Shown: positions 18,292 to 28,780, counted from the first letter of the stretch. The stretch is DNA of 64,000 nucleotides from Chloroflexota bacterium (GCA_002699485.1 PAAV01000014.1:39305-103304); one strand, 5' to 3'. Translations and numbers: made by a program. The notes: generated from the sequence alone by a model not told the origin.

Positions 18292-19095
18292 TTAATTATT
18301 TTCTAATTTTGCCTTTTCCCATAGATCATTTTGTTCTGATAAAGAAAGCCCATCAACTGACCTACCCTGTTTTTCACAAGACTCTTCTATGAACTTGAAA
18401 CGTTTTTCAAATCTTTTATTTGATTTTCTTAAAGCAGATTCAGCATCTATATTATTCCATCTGCATAGATTCACAATAGAGAATAGAATATCTCCTAATT
18501 CATGTTCTTTATCGGCGTCTGTCTCACTTTTATTAAACTCTGAAATCTCTTCCGAAATTTTGTTTAAAACTCCATCTAAATCTTCCCAATCAAAGTTTAC
18601 TCGCTCTACGCGTTTTTGCATTTTCTGAGATACCGATAAAGATGACATGGCTTTTGGCATGCCATCTAAAATTGATTTGTAATTAGAATGATTTTTTTCG
18701 GTTCTTTTAATCTCCTCCCAGTTTTTTAGCAAATGTTTCTCGTCTTTGATTTCGACACCCTCGAAAACATGAGGATGCCTAGTAATTAGTTTATCTATTA
18801 TGGCCTTAAAAACCTGAGTTGCTGAAAATAAATCCAATTCTTTTGCTAACTGAATTTGAAAAGCGATATGTAGGAGGACGTCACCTGATTCTTCACAAAT
18901 AGATTCACTTTTTCCTTCATCCAATGCGTCAATTAACTCATACGTCTCTTCAAGAAACTGGTTGCGAAATGATTCTCTAGTTTGCTTTTGATCCCATGGA
19001 CATCCTTCAGGACCTCTCAATTTTTCTACAAGTTTTAGTAGCCCATTAAATGTTGAAGGGTATCCGTTTTCGGGATTCGTCTCTAAAATATTCAT
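18292..19095 (-). CDS. mazG: Nucleoside triphosphate pyrophosphohydrolase MazG
   Basis: LRGPEGCPWDQKQTRESFRNQFLEETYELIDALDEG; ELGDILFSIVNLCRW. Confidence 0.95.
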   Translation of the reverse strand: MNILETNPENGYPSTFNGLLKLVEKLRGPEGCPWDQKQTRESFRNQFLEETYELIDALDEGKSESICEESGDVLLHIAFQIQLAKELDLFSATQVFKAIIDKLITRHPHVFEGVEIKDEKHLLKNWEEIKRTEKNHSNYKSILDGMPKAMSSLSVSQKMQKRVERVNFDWEDLDGVLNKISEEISEFNKSETDADKEHELGDILFSIVNLCRWNNIDAESALRKSNKRFEKRFKFIEESCEKQGRSVDGLSLSEQNDLWEKAKLENN

Positions 19096-19803
19096 ATGAC
19101 ATACCGCCTTAAGTTATTTTTTAAAATACTGTTAACATCAATTTTCATTCTATGTATACCGGTATTTCTTGTTACTTCTAATGTCCGTTGGGTAATTGAT
19201 ACACCTCTCTTATATTCCTACGGATTCGATAAATATGATACTGCTGCTAGGACCGGCATTGAACGCCCTGAGCTTATTAAGGCAGGGAAACTTTTTAGGG
19301 ATTATTTCAATAATGATCAAGAATTACTGCAGGTGAGAGTAGTACAAAATGGAGTTTTAAGGAACTTATATAACGCAAAAGAAATTGCTCACATGGTGGA
19401 TGTTAAAGATTTAGTACAAGGAGTTTTTGATACCCAAATATATTTGGGTATATTTTTAGCGACTTTTGTTGGCTTAGGATTTTTAATCTATAGGCTCAAA
19501 TGGCTAAGAATTTTAGGCGAACTTATTGCGTTGGGTGGAATGTTAACTTTGGCTTTGGTGGTGTTCGTAGGTTTACTATCTTTAATTGGATTCGATAAAT
19601 TGTTCTTAGCATTCCATATCATCTCATTTGATAATAATCTTTGGCAGCTTGACCCGCGAAGAGACATGTTACTCATAATGTTTCCGGAGGGATTTTTCTT
19701 TGATGCAACTATGTGGATTGTGGGTGCGACCGTTGTTCAGGCAGGTATTCTATGTCTATATAAGTGCTGGATCTGGATGAAAAAATTGAGGCTAAAGATT
19801 TAA
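19096..19803 (+). CDS. DUF1461/TIGR01906 family integral membrane protein
   Basis: N-terminal TM, extracytoplasmic 'LFRDYFNNDQELLQVRV..LYNAKEIAHMVDVKDL', then several TM segments; family recognised by pattern. Confidence 0.8.
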   Translation: MTYRLKLFFKILLTSIFILCIPVFLVTSNVRWVIDTPLLYSYGFDKYDTAARTGIERPELIKAGKLFRDYFNNDQELLQVRVVQNGVLRNLYNAKEIAHMVDVKDLVQGVFDTQIYLGIFLATFVGLGFLIYRLKWLRILGELIALGGMLTLALVVFVGLLSLIGFDKLFLAFHIISFDNNLWQLDPRRDMLLIMFPEGFFFDATMWIVGATVVQAGILCLYKCWIWMKKLRLKI

Positions 19804-19857
19804 ATATTAGCTATAAACCTAATTAAATGGATCATATAATTAATTGATAGGTAAATT

Positions 19858-21066
19858 ATGGCTAACAAAACACCTGAAATTAATAATCAAGATCCTGTAG
19901 GTAGATACGGATCTTTTGGCGGCCAGTATGTTCCAGAAACCTTGATGCAAGCTTTAGATGAATTGTCTCAAGAATACGAAAGCGCTAAATCAGATGATGC
20001 ATTTAAAGCTGAGATTGATAGTCTGGCAAAGAATTATGTCGGACGCCCAACTCCTATGTATTTTGCTAAAAATTTGACTGACCATCTAGGCGGAGCTCAA
20101 ATTTATATTAAAAGAGAAGATTTGGCTCATACTGGTGCTCATAAAATAAATAACGCATTGGGGCAGGCTATTTTGGCAAAACGAATGGGCAAAACACGTA
20201 TTATTGCTGAGACTGGAGCCGGCCAACATGGAGTTGCTACAGCGACTGCATGCGCCATGCTCGGTTTTGAGTGCGTAGTGTATATGGGCGAAGAAGATAT
20301 CAACCGACAGCGCTTAAATGTATTCAGAATGGAACTTCTTGGCGCAGAAGTGAGGTCAGTAACTTCAGGAACTCGAACTCTTAAGGATGCAATAAATGAA
20401 GCAATAAGGGATTGGGTGACTAATGTAGATAATACTCACTATTTGATTGGTAGCGCTGTTGGCCCTCATCCTTATCCTGAAATCGTAAGAGATTTTCAAA
20501 AGGTTATAGGTATCGAATCGAAGGAACAAATCATACAGTTGATTGGCAGATTACCTGACTATGTAGTTGCATGTGTAGGTGGCGGTAGTAATGCCATCGG
20601 GCTATTCTATGAATTTATTAAAGATGAAGAAGTCAATTTAATCGGAGTTGAAGCAGGTGGATTAGGCCAGGAAGAAGGGCAACATGCTGCTACTTTAACT
20701 CATGGAGAAATAGGTGTTTTGCACGGTAGTATGTCTTATTTACTGCAGGACGAAGATGGTCAAGTTTCTCCAGCTCACAGCATATCGGCTGGACTGGATT
20801 ACCCCGGGGTAGGACCAGAGCATAGTTATTTAAAAGATGCAGGTCGGGCCAATTATGTGAGTGTAACAGACCACGAAGCAATTGAAGGATTTAAATTACT
20901 AACCAAAACTGAAGGCATAATTCCTGCCCTCGAACCAGCACATGGCATAGCATATCTTTCAAAATTTGCACCAAAGCTCTCAAGTGATTCCATTGTTTTA
21001 TTTGGTTTGAGTGGTAGGGGCGATAAAGATATAGATACCGTATCCCAATTTGAACCGAATTCGTAA
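19858..21066 (+). CDS. trpB: Tryptophan synthase beta subunit
   Basis: [63 protein letters not shown]. Confidence 0.98.
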   Translation: MANKTPEINNQDPVGRYGSFGGQYVPETLMQALDELSQEYESAKSDDAFKAEIDSLAKNYVGRPTPMYFAKNLTDHLGGAQIYIKREDLAHTGAHKINNALGQAILAKRMGKTRIIAETGAGQHGVATATACAMLGFECVVYMGEEDINRQRLNVFRMELLGAEVRSVTSGTRTLKDAINEAIRDWVTNVDNTHYLIGSAVGPHPYPEIVRDFQKVIGIESKEQIIQLIGRLPDYVVACVGGGSNAIGLFYEFIKDEEVNLIGVEAGGLGQEEGQHAATLTHGEIGVLHGSMSYLLQDEDGQVSPAHSISAGLDYPGVGPEHSYLKDAGRANYVSVTDHEAIEGFKLLTKTEGIIPALEPAHGIAYLSKFAPKLSSDSIVLFGLSGRGDKDIDTVSQFEPNS

Positions 21067-21088
21067 ACAAATTATATAAATATTACGC

Positions 21089-21697
21089 TTGATTCAACTC
21101 GAGTATGTTTCAAGGTCTTATTATAGTTTGTTTAAATGGAGCCTGTTTTTGTTACTTGAGCGATCTAATTTGAATATTTTCTTCTGCATTATCCTTGCAG
21201 CTTTATTAATATTTTGGAATTATGATTATATTGAGGCTCATGGGGGAGTAACGGTGTTTAAAAAGCAGATTGTTGGCCCTTATGAAATTCAGTTTGGAAC
21301 CAGTCCAAGGTCTCCTTCACCTGGTCCAATCCATATTGCCTTAAGAATCGTGTCGATAGATACCGGACTTCCACTTGATGGCGCAACCGTGCACTTATCT
21401 GGAAAGACGCCAGGATTCGATGGAAATTCGACAAGCTACCTCGAGCCGATTTTTGCTGACCAATTTATGGATGATCCTGTGTTTTGGGATGTCGACATTA
21501 TCATTTCTGAGGAAGGCGATTGGTCATTTAAGGTGATTATTGAAAACTCAGGAGAACTTTATGAAGCCGATTTTGATGCGAAAGTAAAAGAATCCAGTCC
21601 TATTGTGGGAGTGTTTTCAGTTATTGGTTTAATATTATTTCTAACTGTACTGGCTCTCGCTGTTCGCACTTATTTTAAGCCTAAAGTCATTACTTGA
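21089..21697 (+). CDS. Membrane-anchored extracytoplasmic protein, YtkA/FixH-like in overall layout, unknown function (true start probably downstream of the TTG)
   Basis: N-terminal TM, beta-rich 130-aa domain, C-terminal TM (PIVGVFSVIGLILFLTVLALAVRTYF). Confidence 0.55.
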   Translation: MIQLEYVSRSYYSLFKWSLFLLLERSNLNIFFCIILAALLIFWNYDYIEAHGGVTVFKKQIVGPYEIQFGTSPRSPSPGPIHIALRIVSIDTGLPLDGATVHLSGKTPGFDGNSTSYLEPIFADQFMDDPVFWDVDIIISEEGDWSFKVIIENSGELYEADFDAKVKESSPIVGVFSVIGLILFLTVLALAVRTYFKPKVIT

Positions 21698-21766
21698 TTA
21701 TTGAAATCAATTTAATGGCGTGATTAAATTCACATATAGAAAATCAAAAGGCAGAAAAACTTTGTT

Positions 21767-22264
21767 ATGAAATTTTTAATATTAAACTTGATATTATTAA
21801 CTGGCTTAATAGTGGGTTGCAGCGGTAGCTCTGAGCCTTCGGAAGCTAGTATAAGTTTGGCGATAAAATATGACATGAACTCTCATGAATTAAGCTTACT
21901 TAGTGTTGATGAGCCAAATAAAGACTACGATATGGGATCCCATAATCAATATTATGCTTTAAATGATAGTGGTGTTATTAAGCTTCGACAGGGAGATACA
22001 TTCACGATCAATTTAACGTCAGAAGTTGCTGGAGGTTTTCACATACATGGTTACGATATTTTAAACGAGGTTGAGGCAGATAAATCACTCACTTTCACTT
22101 TTGTAGCAAATGCGACCGGCAAATATGATATGGTGTTCCACAGATTTATGGGAGAGAAACATCAAGATCATGGAGACCATCAAGATCATGGAGACATGTC
22201 AAAAGATGAAGATCATGAAGACATGGAGATAGTTTTAGGCTCCATAGAGGTCTTCCCGAATTAG
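21767..22264 (+). CDS. Lipoprotein with cupredoxin-like layout and His-rich loop
   Basis: Lipobox LIVGCSG; GGFHIHGYDI; GKYDMVFHRFMGEKHQDHGDHQDHGDMSKDEDHEDMEIVLGSIEVFP. Confidence 0.65.
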   Translation: MKFLILNLILLTGLIVGCSGSSEPSEASISLAIKYDMNSHELSLLSVDEPNKDYDMGSHNQYYALNDSGVIKLRQGDTFTINLTSEVAGGFHIHGYDILNEVEADKSLTFTFVANATGKYDMVFHRFMGEKHQDHGDHQDHGDMSKDEDHEDMEIVLGSIEVFPN

Positions 22265-22268
22265 ATAG

Positions 22269-23702
22269 GTGATTTTTAACAACAAACCCAGAGTACTTAT
22301 TTTAACTGCGGGTTTGGTTGCCTTTTTTTCAATAACTTCAACGGCACATGCACATGGATTTGGTGAAAGATATGACCTTCCTATGCCTCTTTTGTACTTT
22401 ATTATCGGTGCCGTCGTCGCGGTAGGGTTATCCTTTTTACTAGTTGGTGTATTTGTTACAAGCGAAACTTCCGCAGGAAACTTTAGGTATGAAGTTAAAT
22501 TGCCTAAATGGCCCATGGGATATATTGGTACTCGCTCTGCCAATTGGCTTGTAAAATCCTTCTCAGTATTCCTGTTGGCATTGATTATTCTGACTGCCTT
22601 ATTTGGATCTAATAAGCCAATTTATAATTTCGCTCCTACATTTATATGGATAATTTGGTGGGTAGGCATTGGGTTCGTTTCGGCTGTTTTTGGTAACGTA
22701 TGGCCTCTTATAAATCCATGGAAAATCACATTTGAAATAGCTGAAACAGTAAGTAAACTTTTTAGAAGAGGCAGAGAAGTTAAACCATTTCTAAGATATC
22801 CATCTGATTTGCATGGGTGGCCTGTTGTTATTATTTTTGCAGTTTTTGCTTGGATAGAGAATGTTTACTGGGGTGCTGCAATACCACGTCATTTAGCCAT
22901 ATTAGTAATAATTTATAGCCTAGTGCAGTGGGGTGGAATGTTATGTTTTGGTAAGCAAATTTGGCTGAAAAATGCAGACCCTTTTACTCTTATCTTCAGG
23001 TTTTTCTCTAAATTATCTGTTTTTGAAATAGATGACTCACACGGGAAAGTTCTTATCAGACCACCTGGATGGGGCTTTTTTACTTCTAGTAAACCTCATG
23101 TTTCAATAATGATTTTTGTGCTGATTTTACTTTCTACTGTTACATTTGACGGTATTAAAGAAACGCCATTTTGGAATGATATATACACAAGTTTGTCACA
23201 CCTCTCTTATACCCAAATTGATACTTTGGGCCTGATAGTAGTCCCAACTATATTTGTTTCCATATATTTTTTATTTTGTTTGTCTATAAGGTACTTCTCT
23301 CGAGAAAACACAAATTTAATTTCTATTGGTGCAACTTTTGCATTTTCTCTGCTACCAATAGCACTGGCTTACCATTTCGCGCATTATTTATCATTATTAT
23401 TGATACCAGGCCAGGCTATAATCCCCTTATTATCTGATCCGTTTGGGATAGGGTGGAATTTGTTCGGATCTGCAGATTACCAGATTAAATTGAATGCTAT
23501 AAATGCAAAAGCAGCATGGTTTTTCTCGGTATCAGTTATTGTCATCGGTCACGTGCTTGCGGTTTACATATCTCACGTATTTGCTTTAAAGATGTTCAAA
23601 TCTCATGATAATGCTATTAGAAGTCAGTATCCCATGTTGCTTTTGATGTTGATATACACTGCAATAAGTCTTTGGATTTTGTCGATGCCAATCGTAGAGT
23701 AG
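22269..23702 (+). CDS. Polytopic membrane protein of the type often annotated 'fenitrothion hydrolase' (GTG start)
   Basis: Signal/TM N-terminus followed by HAHGFGERYDLPMPL and many TM segments; large hydrophobic protein. Confidence 0.6.
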   Translation: MIFNNKPRVLILTAGLVAFFSITSTAHAHGFGERYDLPMPLLYFIIGAVVAVGLSFLLVGVFVTSETSAGNFRYEVKLPKWPMGYIGTRSANWLVKSFSVFLLALIILTALFGSNKPIYNFAPTFIWIIWWVGIGFVSAVFGNVWPLINPWKITFEIAETVSKLFRRGREVKPFLRYPSDLHGWPVVIIFAVFAWIENVYWGAAIPRHLAILVIIYSLVQWGGMLCFGKQIWLKNADPFTLIFRFFSKLSVFEIDDSHGKVLIRPPGWGFFTSSKPHVSIMIFVLILLSTVTFDGIKETPFWNDIYTSLSHLSYTQIDTLGLIVVPTIFVSIYFLFCLSIRYFSRENTNLISIGATFAFSLLPIALAYHFAHYLSLLLIPGQAIIPLLSDPFGIGWNLFGSADYQIKLNAINAKAAWFFSVSVIVIGHVLAVYISHVFALKMFKSHDNAIRSQYPMLLLMLIYTAISLWILSMPIVE

Positions 23703-23721
23703 TCATATAGAATTATATTAA

Positions 23722-24639
23722 ATGGCCTCACCCAAACCTATTTCATTTAAATCTGTCACTAAAACTTATGGTTCACATGTTGCTATCCAAAATATGGACC
23801 TCACTGTTGAAACTGGTGAAATTTTTGGATTTCTAGGCCCGAATGGAGCCGGTAAAACCACAGCCATTCGAATTCTTACTGGATTTTTAAATCCGACTTC
23901 CGGAATGGCGTCTATTTTTGGGATGAATTGTTGGAAGGATACTGTCGATATAAGTAAAAAAATTGGCTTTGTTCCAGACTTATCCTCTCTTTACGATAAT
24001 AGTACTGGTATCGAGCTGCTTGATTACTTTGGATCTTTACACGGAGGTCTTAATCGAAATGTTTTGAATGAGCTTTGTGAGGCTCTAAAGTTAAGTCATA
24101 AAGATTTAAACCGTAAAATCAAACAGTATTCTCATGGAATGAAAAGAAAGCTGGCGATTATACAAGCAATGCAGCATCAACCGGATTTATTAATAATGGA
24201 CGAACCTACCCAGGGATTAGATCCACTTACCCAAATATCACTTTTTGGAATCTTAAAATCGTTTAGTAACAATGGAGGTACTATATTCTTTTCCTCCCAT
24301 GTGTTGTCTGAAGTTGAAAATCTTTGTGAAAGAGTAGCTATTATTCGTGAAGGCAAATTAATTGTTATAGAAAAAATAAAGAAACTTAAGTCTCGTAAGA
24401 GACGAGTAGCAAAGATCAAGTTTAAAAATGAAGCACCTTTGAAGTTTGATTTAAAAGGAGCAACCATAATTTCTAATAAGAATAATGAAGTTTTACTTTC
24501 ACTTGATCACGACATAAACCCGTTGATAAAAATGCTAAGTAATTATGAAGTCGAAGATTTGTCTATAGAAGAACCAAGTTTAGAGGATATCTTTTTGGAG
24601 TATTACAAGGATTCAAATCACAAGGACTTATCTTTATGA
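23722..24639 (+). CDS. ABC transporter ATP-binding protein (ABC-2 type, NosF-like)
   Basis: Walker A GPNGAGKTTA, signature YSHGMKRKLAIIQAM, Walker B LLIMDEPTQGLDP, H-loop SSHVLSEVE. Confidence 0.95.
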   Translation: MASPKPISFKSVTKTYGSHVAIQNMDLTVETGEIFGFLGPNGAGKTTAIRILTGFLNPTSGMASIFGMNCWKDTVDISKKIGFVPDLSSLYDNSTGIELLDYFGSLHGGLNRNVLNELCEALKLSHKDLNRKIKQYSHGMKRKLAIIQAMQHQPDLLIMDEPTQGLDPLTQISLFGILKSFSNNGGTIFFSSHVLSEVENLCERVAIIREGKLIVIEKIKKLKSRKRRVAKIKFKNEAPLKFDLKGATIISNKNNEVLLSLDHDINPLIKMLSNYEVEDLSIEEPSLEDIFLEYYKDSNHKDLSL

Positions 24640-25430
24640 GATTTGTGTTTTGGGCAACTTTAAGAGGTAGCAAAGTTTCAGTCCCTGTTCTTTGTTTTGC
24701 GGCTTTATTATTTTCGTTTGTCTTTCTGGCTACATTTGATGCATTCGGTGATATGTTTTTTGAAATGATTGAAACGATGCCTCAGGGTTTCCGTGCTTTA
24801 ATAAAAGCTAGCGGAGAATACGCATCAGAAGAAATGGGGTATTTAGCAGTCGGTTTTAGAGAACCGATTTATTTAATAATAATACTAAGTTTTGTTATAG
24901 CTTCATCATCTAGTGCTATAGCAAAGGAAATTGAAAGAGGCACGATATTTCTTCTCTTGTCTAGGCCTGTTTCAAGAGAGGACTTTTTTCTTGCAAAGCT
25001 TGCTACCACTTTCATAGGTACAGTTTTACTACTTTGCTTCGCAATTTTAGGTACATGGTTAGGATCAATAGTTTTTGGTGTAAATGGGATAGATTATGAT
25101 CTTGTATTTAAGATTCAAATCAATGTATTTTTTCTGGCCCTAGCCGTTGCTGGAATTGGATACCTAATATCTTCAATGTTAAGTGAAGGAGGCAAAACCT
25201 TAGCGCTATCGTCTGGTGTGACGGTATTAATGTTTTTCATTGAATTTTTGGCTGACAGTCTGCCTTCAATCGACTGGATAGGATATGTATCGGTCTTTCA
25301 TTACTATGAACCATCAATCCTTGTTAATTCAGAATCACTTTCGTGGGTTAACTTGTCTATTCTAATAATCGTGGGTTTCATAGGCTTGACACTAGCGACA
25401 ATTATGTTTAAAAGACGAGATATACCCTAA
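24636..25430 (+). CDS. ABC-2 type transporter permease
   Basis: Six TM-like segments; AIAKEIERGTIFLLLSRPVSREDFFLAKL typical of ABC-2/NosY-type permeases; 4-bp overlap with ATPase gene. Confidence 0.9.
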   Translation: MRFVFWATLRGSKVSVPVLCFAALLFSFVFLATFDAFGDMFFEMIETMPQGFRALIKASGEYASEEMGYLAVGFREPIYLIIILSFVIASSSSAIAKEIERGTIFLLLSRPVSREDFFLAKLATTFIGTVLLLCFAILGTWLGSIVFGVNGIDYDLVFKIQINVFFLALAVAGIGYLISSMLSEGGKTLALSSGVTVLMFFIEFLADSLPSIDWIGYVSVFHYYEPSILVNSESLSWVNLSILIIVGFIGLTLATIMFKRRDIP

Positions 25431-25605
25431 AGGACTTGACCATCAAAAGTACCATCTATTAATGGTATTCATTGGGACAGTATCAGTTTTTCTCAAGAAC
25501 AGGCTATCTTTATAAAATTATAAGTAGCGAGTTGTCTTGACTGTACATATAATACTCAAGTTCCTATACGTTTTAGTTAATTACAAATAACGATTTTCAG
25601 AGAGG

Positions 25606-26436
25606 ATGTTTATGTCTGTTGACGGTTCTAGCTTACTCGAAATAAAAGATTTAGCTAGGAGAGTCCGTATTGATGTTCTAAATATGGTAGCAAAAGCTAA
25701 CAGCGGACATCCCGGAGGATCGTTATCTGAGACTGACATTCTCGCGGTCTTATATTGCGAAGTCATGAAACACGACCCAGCAAAGCCTGATTTGATAGAC
25801 AGAGACAGGTTTATTCTTAGTAAAGCTCACGCATGTCCTGGCTTATATGCAGTCTTGGCAGAAACAGGATATTTTGAGGTAAAAGAACTAGACACCTTTC
25901 GGCAAATCGACTCTAGAATTCAAGGCCATGCTCATATAAAAACTCCAGGTGTTGAGATGTCAGGAGGGTCTTTAGGCCAAGGGCTATCATTTGGTGTTGG
26001 GGTATCGTTGGCGAGTCGCTTAAATGAACTACCCTCACGTACCTTCGTTCTTCTTGGTGATGGCGAATGTGATGAAGGGCAAATATGGGAAGCTGCTATG
26101 TCAGCATCACACCATGGATTAGATAATCTCGTTGCGATAGTCGATCGAAATAGAATTCAAAATGATAGGTGGACGCATGAAGTTATGAGTCTCGAACCAT
26201 TTGCTGATAAATGGAAGTCATTTGGATGGCATTCAATGGAGGTCGATGGACACAGTGTTGACGAGCTACTTTCTGCGTTTCATACAGCTGAACAAACCAA
26301 GGGCAGGCCATCAGTGATCATCGCCAATACCTTGAAAGGTAAAGGAGTGAGTTTTATGGAGAATAATGTTGATTTCCATGGTAAAGCTCCATCACCAGAG
26401 GAGTTGTCTAAAGCCTTGGAAGAATTAGGGGAATAG
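25606..26436 (+). CDS. Transketolase N-terminal (TPP-binding) subunit
   Basis: ANSGHPGGSLSETDILAVLY, GHAHIKTPGVEMSGGSLGQGLS, LLGDGECDEGQIWEAAM. Confidence 0.96.
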   Translation: MFMSVDGSSLLEIKDLARRVRIDVLNMVAKANSGHPGGSLSETDILAVLYCEVMKHDPAKPDLIDRDRFILSKAHACPGLYAVLAETGYFEVKELDTFRQIDSRIQGHAHIKTPGVEMSGGSLGQGLSFGVGVSLASRLNELPSRTFVLLGDGECDEGQIWEAAMSASHHGLDNLVAIVDRNRIQNDRWTHEVMSLEPFADKWKSFGWHSMEVDGHSVDELLSAFHTAEQTKGRPSVIIANTLKGKGVSFMENNVDFHGKAPSPEELSKALEELGE

Positions 26437-26444
26437 AAGATATT

Positions 26445-27383
26445 ATGGCAAATTCGGCGTCTACACGTGAAGTAGCAGGTGATCTTTTAGTTAAGCTTGG
26501 ACATGAATATTCTGACTTGGTTGTAGTTGGAGGAGATCTAAATAAATCAACATTCGCGAATAAATTCCAAGCGGAATTCCCGGATCGTTTTTTTGATTTC
26601 GGACCAGCTGAACAAAATATGGTGAGTGTAGCTGCAGGTCTTGCTGCATCGGGAAAAATTCCAGTTGTAAGTACATTTGCCGTTTTTGGAACTGCCAGAC
26701 CATTTGATCAGTTGCGTGTGGGAGTTTCCCAGTCAAAACTGAATGTTAAATTGATACTTACCCATAGTGGGCTTCTTACTGCTGAAGATGGTGTGTCTGC
26801 ACAGTCCATCGAAGATATCGCAATAATGTCGGCATTACCTTCATTCACTGTAATAGTACCTGCTGACGGACCAGAAACAGAGCATGCAATAAAGGCGTCC
26901 ATTGAAATGAATGGACCAGTTTACATTCGCCTTTCCAGGCCAGCAACCCCTATAGTTCATACGAAGGATTATGATTTTAAAATTGGAACTGCGGAAGTCA
27001 TGAGAGAGGGAGATGACGTAACAATTGTATCTTATGGAATAATGGTGAATGAATCATTGAAAGCGGCTAAAGAACTTGAACAACAAGGTATTTCATCAAC
27101 GGTGATCAATATGGCCACTGTAGCTCCATTAGATCAGGAAGCTATATTAAGTTCGGTTGGTAAAACTGGTCTCATTGTTACTGCTGAAGAGCATCTAATT
27201 CAGGGTGGTCTCGGTAGTATGGTTGCGACTTTATTAGCTCAAAACGCCCCAGCTCCTATAGAGATGGTGGGTTTAAGGGGCTATGCTGAGTCAGGAAAGC
27301 CAGAACAGTTATTAAAAAAGTATCATCTAACTTACAATGATATAGTTGCTAGTGTGTTAAAGGGTATTGCTAGAAAGTCTTAG
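26445..27383 (+). CDS. Transketolase C-terminal (pyrimidine-binding) subunit
   Basis: DLNKSTFANKFQAEFPDRFFDFGPAEQNMVSVAAGLA; THSGLLTAEDGVSAQSIEDIA. Confidence 0.96.
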   Translation: MANSASTREVAGDLLVKLGHEYSDLVVVGGDLNKSTFANKFQAEFPDRFFDFGPAEQNMVSVAAGLAASGKIPVVSTFAVFGTARPFDQLRVGVSQSKLNVKLILTHSGLLTAEDGVSAQSIEDIAIMSALPSFTVIVPADGPETEHAIKASIEMNGPVYIRLSRPATPIVHTKDYDFKIGTAEVMREGDDVTIVSYGIMVNESLKAAKELEQQGISSTVINMATVAPLDQEAILSSVGKTGLIVTAEEHLIQGGLGSMVATLLAQNAPAPIEMVGLRGYAESGKPEQLLKKYHLTYNDIVASVLKGIARKS

Positions 27384-28708
27384 CGTAGTAAGCGCTGCAT
27401 TGCCTTGAATCCTTGCCCAGAATTCATCTGTTTCATTAATTTACGAGTCTGAGTGAATTGATTTAACAATTGATTCACTTGCTGTGCGGACGTGCCGCTA
27501 CCTCTGGCAATACGCTTCTTTCTACTACCGTTAATTAGATTTGGATTGCGTCTTTCATCGACAGTCATGGATAGAATGATTGCCTGTATTTGAGAAATAT
27601 GACGTTCATTTACGCTAGCATCGTCTAACTTGCTACTGAGTTTACTCATCCCAGGTATCATTCCTAAAACATCACCCAGTGGTCCCATTGATTTTAAACT
27701 ATCTAGTTGCCCTAAAAAGTCCTCTAAATCAAACGTTGATTGGCGCATTTTCTTTTCAAGTTCTAAAGTTTTAGTTTGGTCAAAGTTTTTCTGCGCTTTT
27801 TCAGCTAATGTAACTATATCTCCCATTCCTAATATACGTGATGCGAGTCTGTCAGGGTGGAATTGTTCTAAAGCATCAGGGCGCTCACCTGTTCCAATAA
27901 ATTTTATAGGTACCCCTGTAACACTAGTGATCGATAGGGCAGCACCTCCTCTAGCGTCTCCGTCTAATTTACTAAGAATTAAACCTGTCAATCCAACATA
28001 TTCATTAAATGACTGGGCAACGTTTACTGACTCTTGGCCTGTCATTGCATCAACTACTAGTAGAACTTCATCTGGTCTAACTTGGTCTTTGATATTTTTG
28101 AGTTCATTCATAAGCTCGTCATCGACTTGAAGCCGACCGGCTGTATCTATAATTGTCCAAGCAGCATCGACTTTGTTGCTCTGACGAATAGCATTTTTAC
28201 AAACCTCAACTGGTGTTGAATTCAGGTCAGGCTTATATGCTTCTAACCTCAGATTTTCGGAAAGACTGATCAACTGAGTCACAGCAGCGGGACGGGCTAA
28301 GTCAGCCGGAACCAAAAAAGGTTTTTGACCAGAATCGCTTAAATGTTTTGCCAATTTAGCTGCAGTTGTAGTTTTACCTGCACCGTTTAACCCGACCAGT
28401 AATATGGTTGATTTATCTGAGTTTTTATCCAGCGAATGAGAAGTGCCAGTTAATATCGAAGTCAGTTCATCATTTGTTATCTTAACGATTTGATTGTGAG
28501 CGTTTAAACTTTCGAGAATATCACTTCCGACCGCTCGTTCTTTAATGCGAACTATCAGGTTTTTAACCACTTTGAAGTTTACATCGGCCTCTAATAATGC
28601 TAAGCGTATTTCCCGCATAGCAACGTCAAGATCTTTCTCTGTTATTCGGCCTTTATTGCTGAGGGTCTTTAAAGTTTGTGTTAATTTATTAGACAGGTTT
28701 TCAAACAT
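27380..28708 (-). CDS. ffh: Signal recognition particle protein Ffh
   Basis: GLNGAGKTTTAAKLAKHL, DTAGRLQVDDELM, LSKLDGDARGGAALS, M-domain RIARGSGTSAQQVNQLL. Confidence 0.98.
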   Translation of the reverse strand: MFENLSNKLTQTLKTLSNKGRITEKDLDVAMREIRLALLEADVNFKVVKNLIVRIKERAVGSDILESLNAHNQIVKITNDELTSILTGTSHSLDKNSDKSTILLVGLNGAGKTTTAAKLAKHLSDSGQKPFLVPADLARPAAVTQLISLSENLRLEAYKPDLNSTPVEVCKNAIRQSNKVDAAWTIIDTAGRLQVDDELMNELKNIKDQVRPDEVLLVVDAMTGQESVNVAQSFNEYVGLTGLILSKLDGDARGGAALSITSVTGVPIKFIGTGERPDALEQFHPDRLASRILGMGDIVTLAEKAQKNFDQTKTLELEKKMRQSTFDLEDFLGQLDSLKSMGPLGDVLGMIPGMSKLSSKLDDASVNERHISQIQAIILSMTVDERRNPNLINGSRKKRIARGSGTSAQQVNQLLNQFTQTRKLMKQMNSGQGFKAMQRLLR

Positions 28709-28780
28709 AACACAACGAGACTAACACATTTTACTTACGACAATAAGAGGATCGGTAAATTTAAATCACTATGAGGAAGT

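Noticed and set aside
25606-27383. Split transketolase as a frameshifted pseudogene
   Set aside because: The two halves have separate starts and intact domains; two-subunit transketolases are common in bacteria and archaea.
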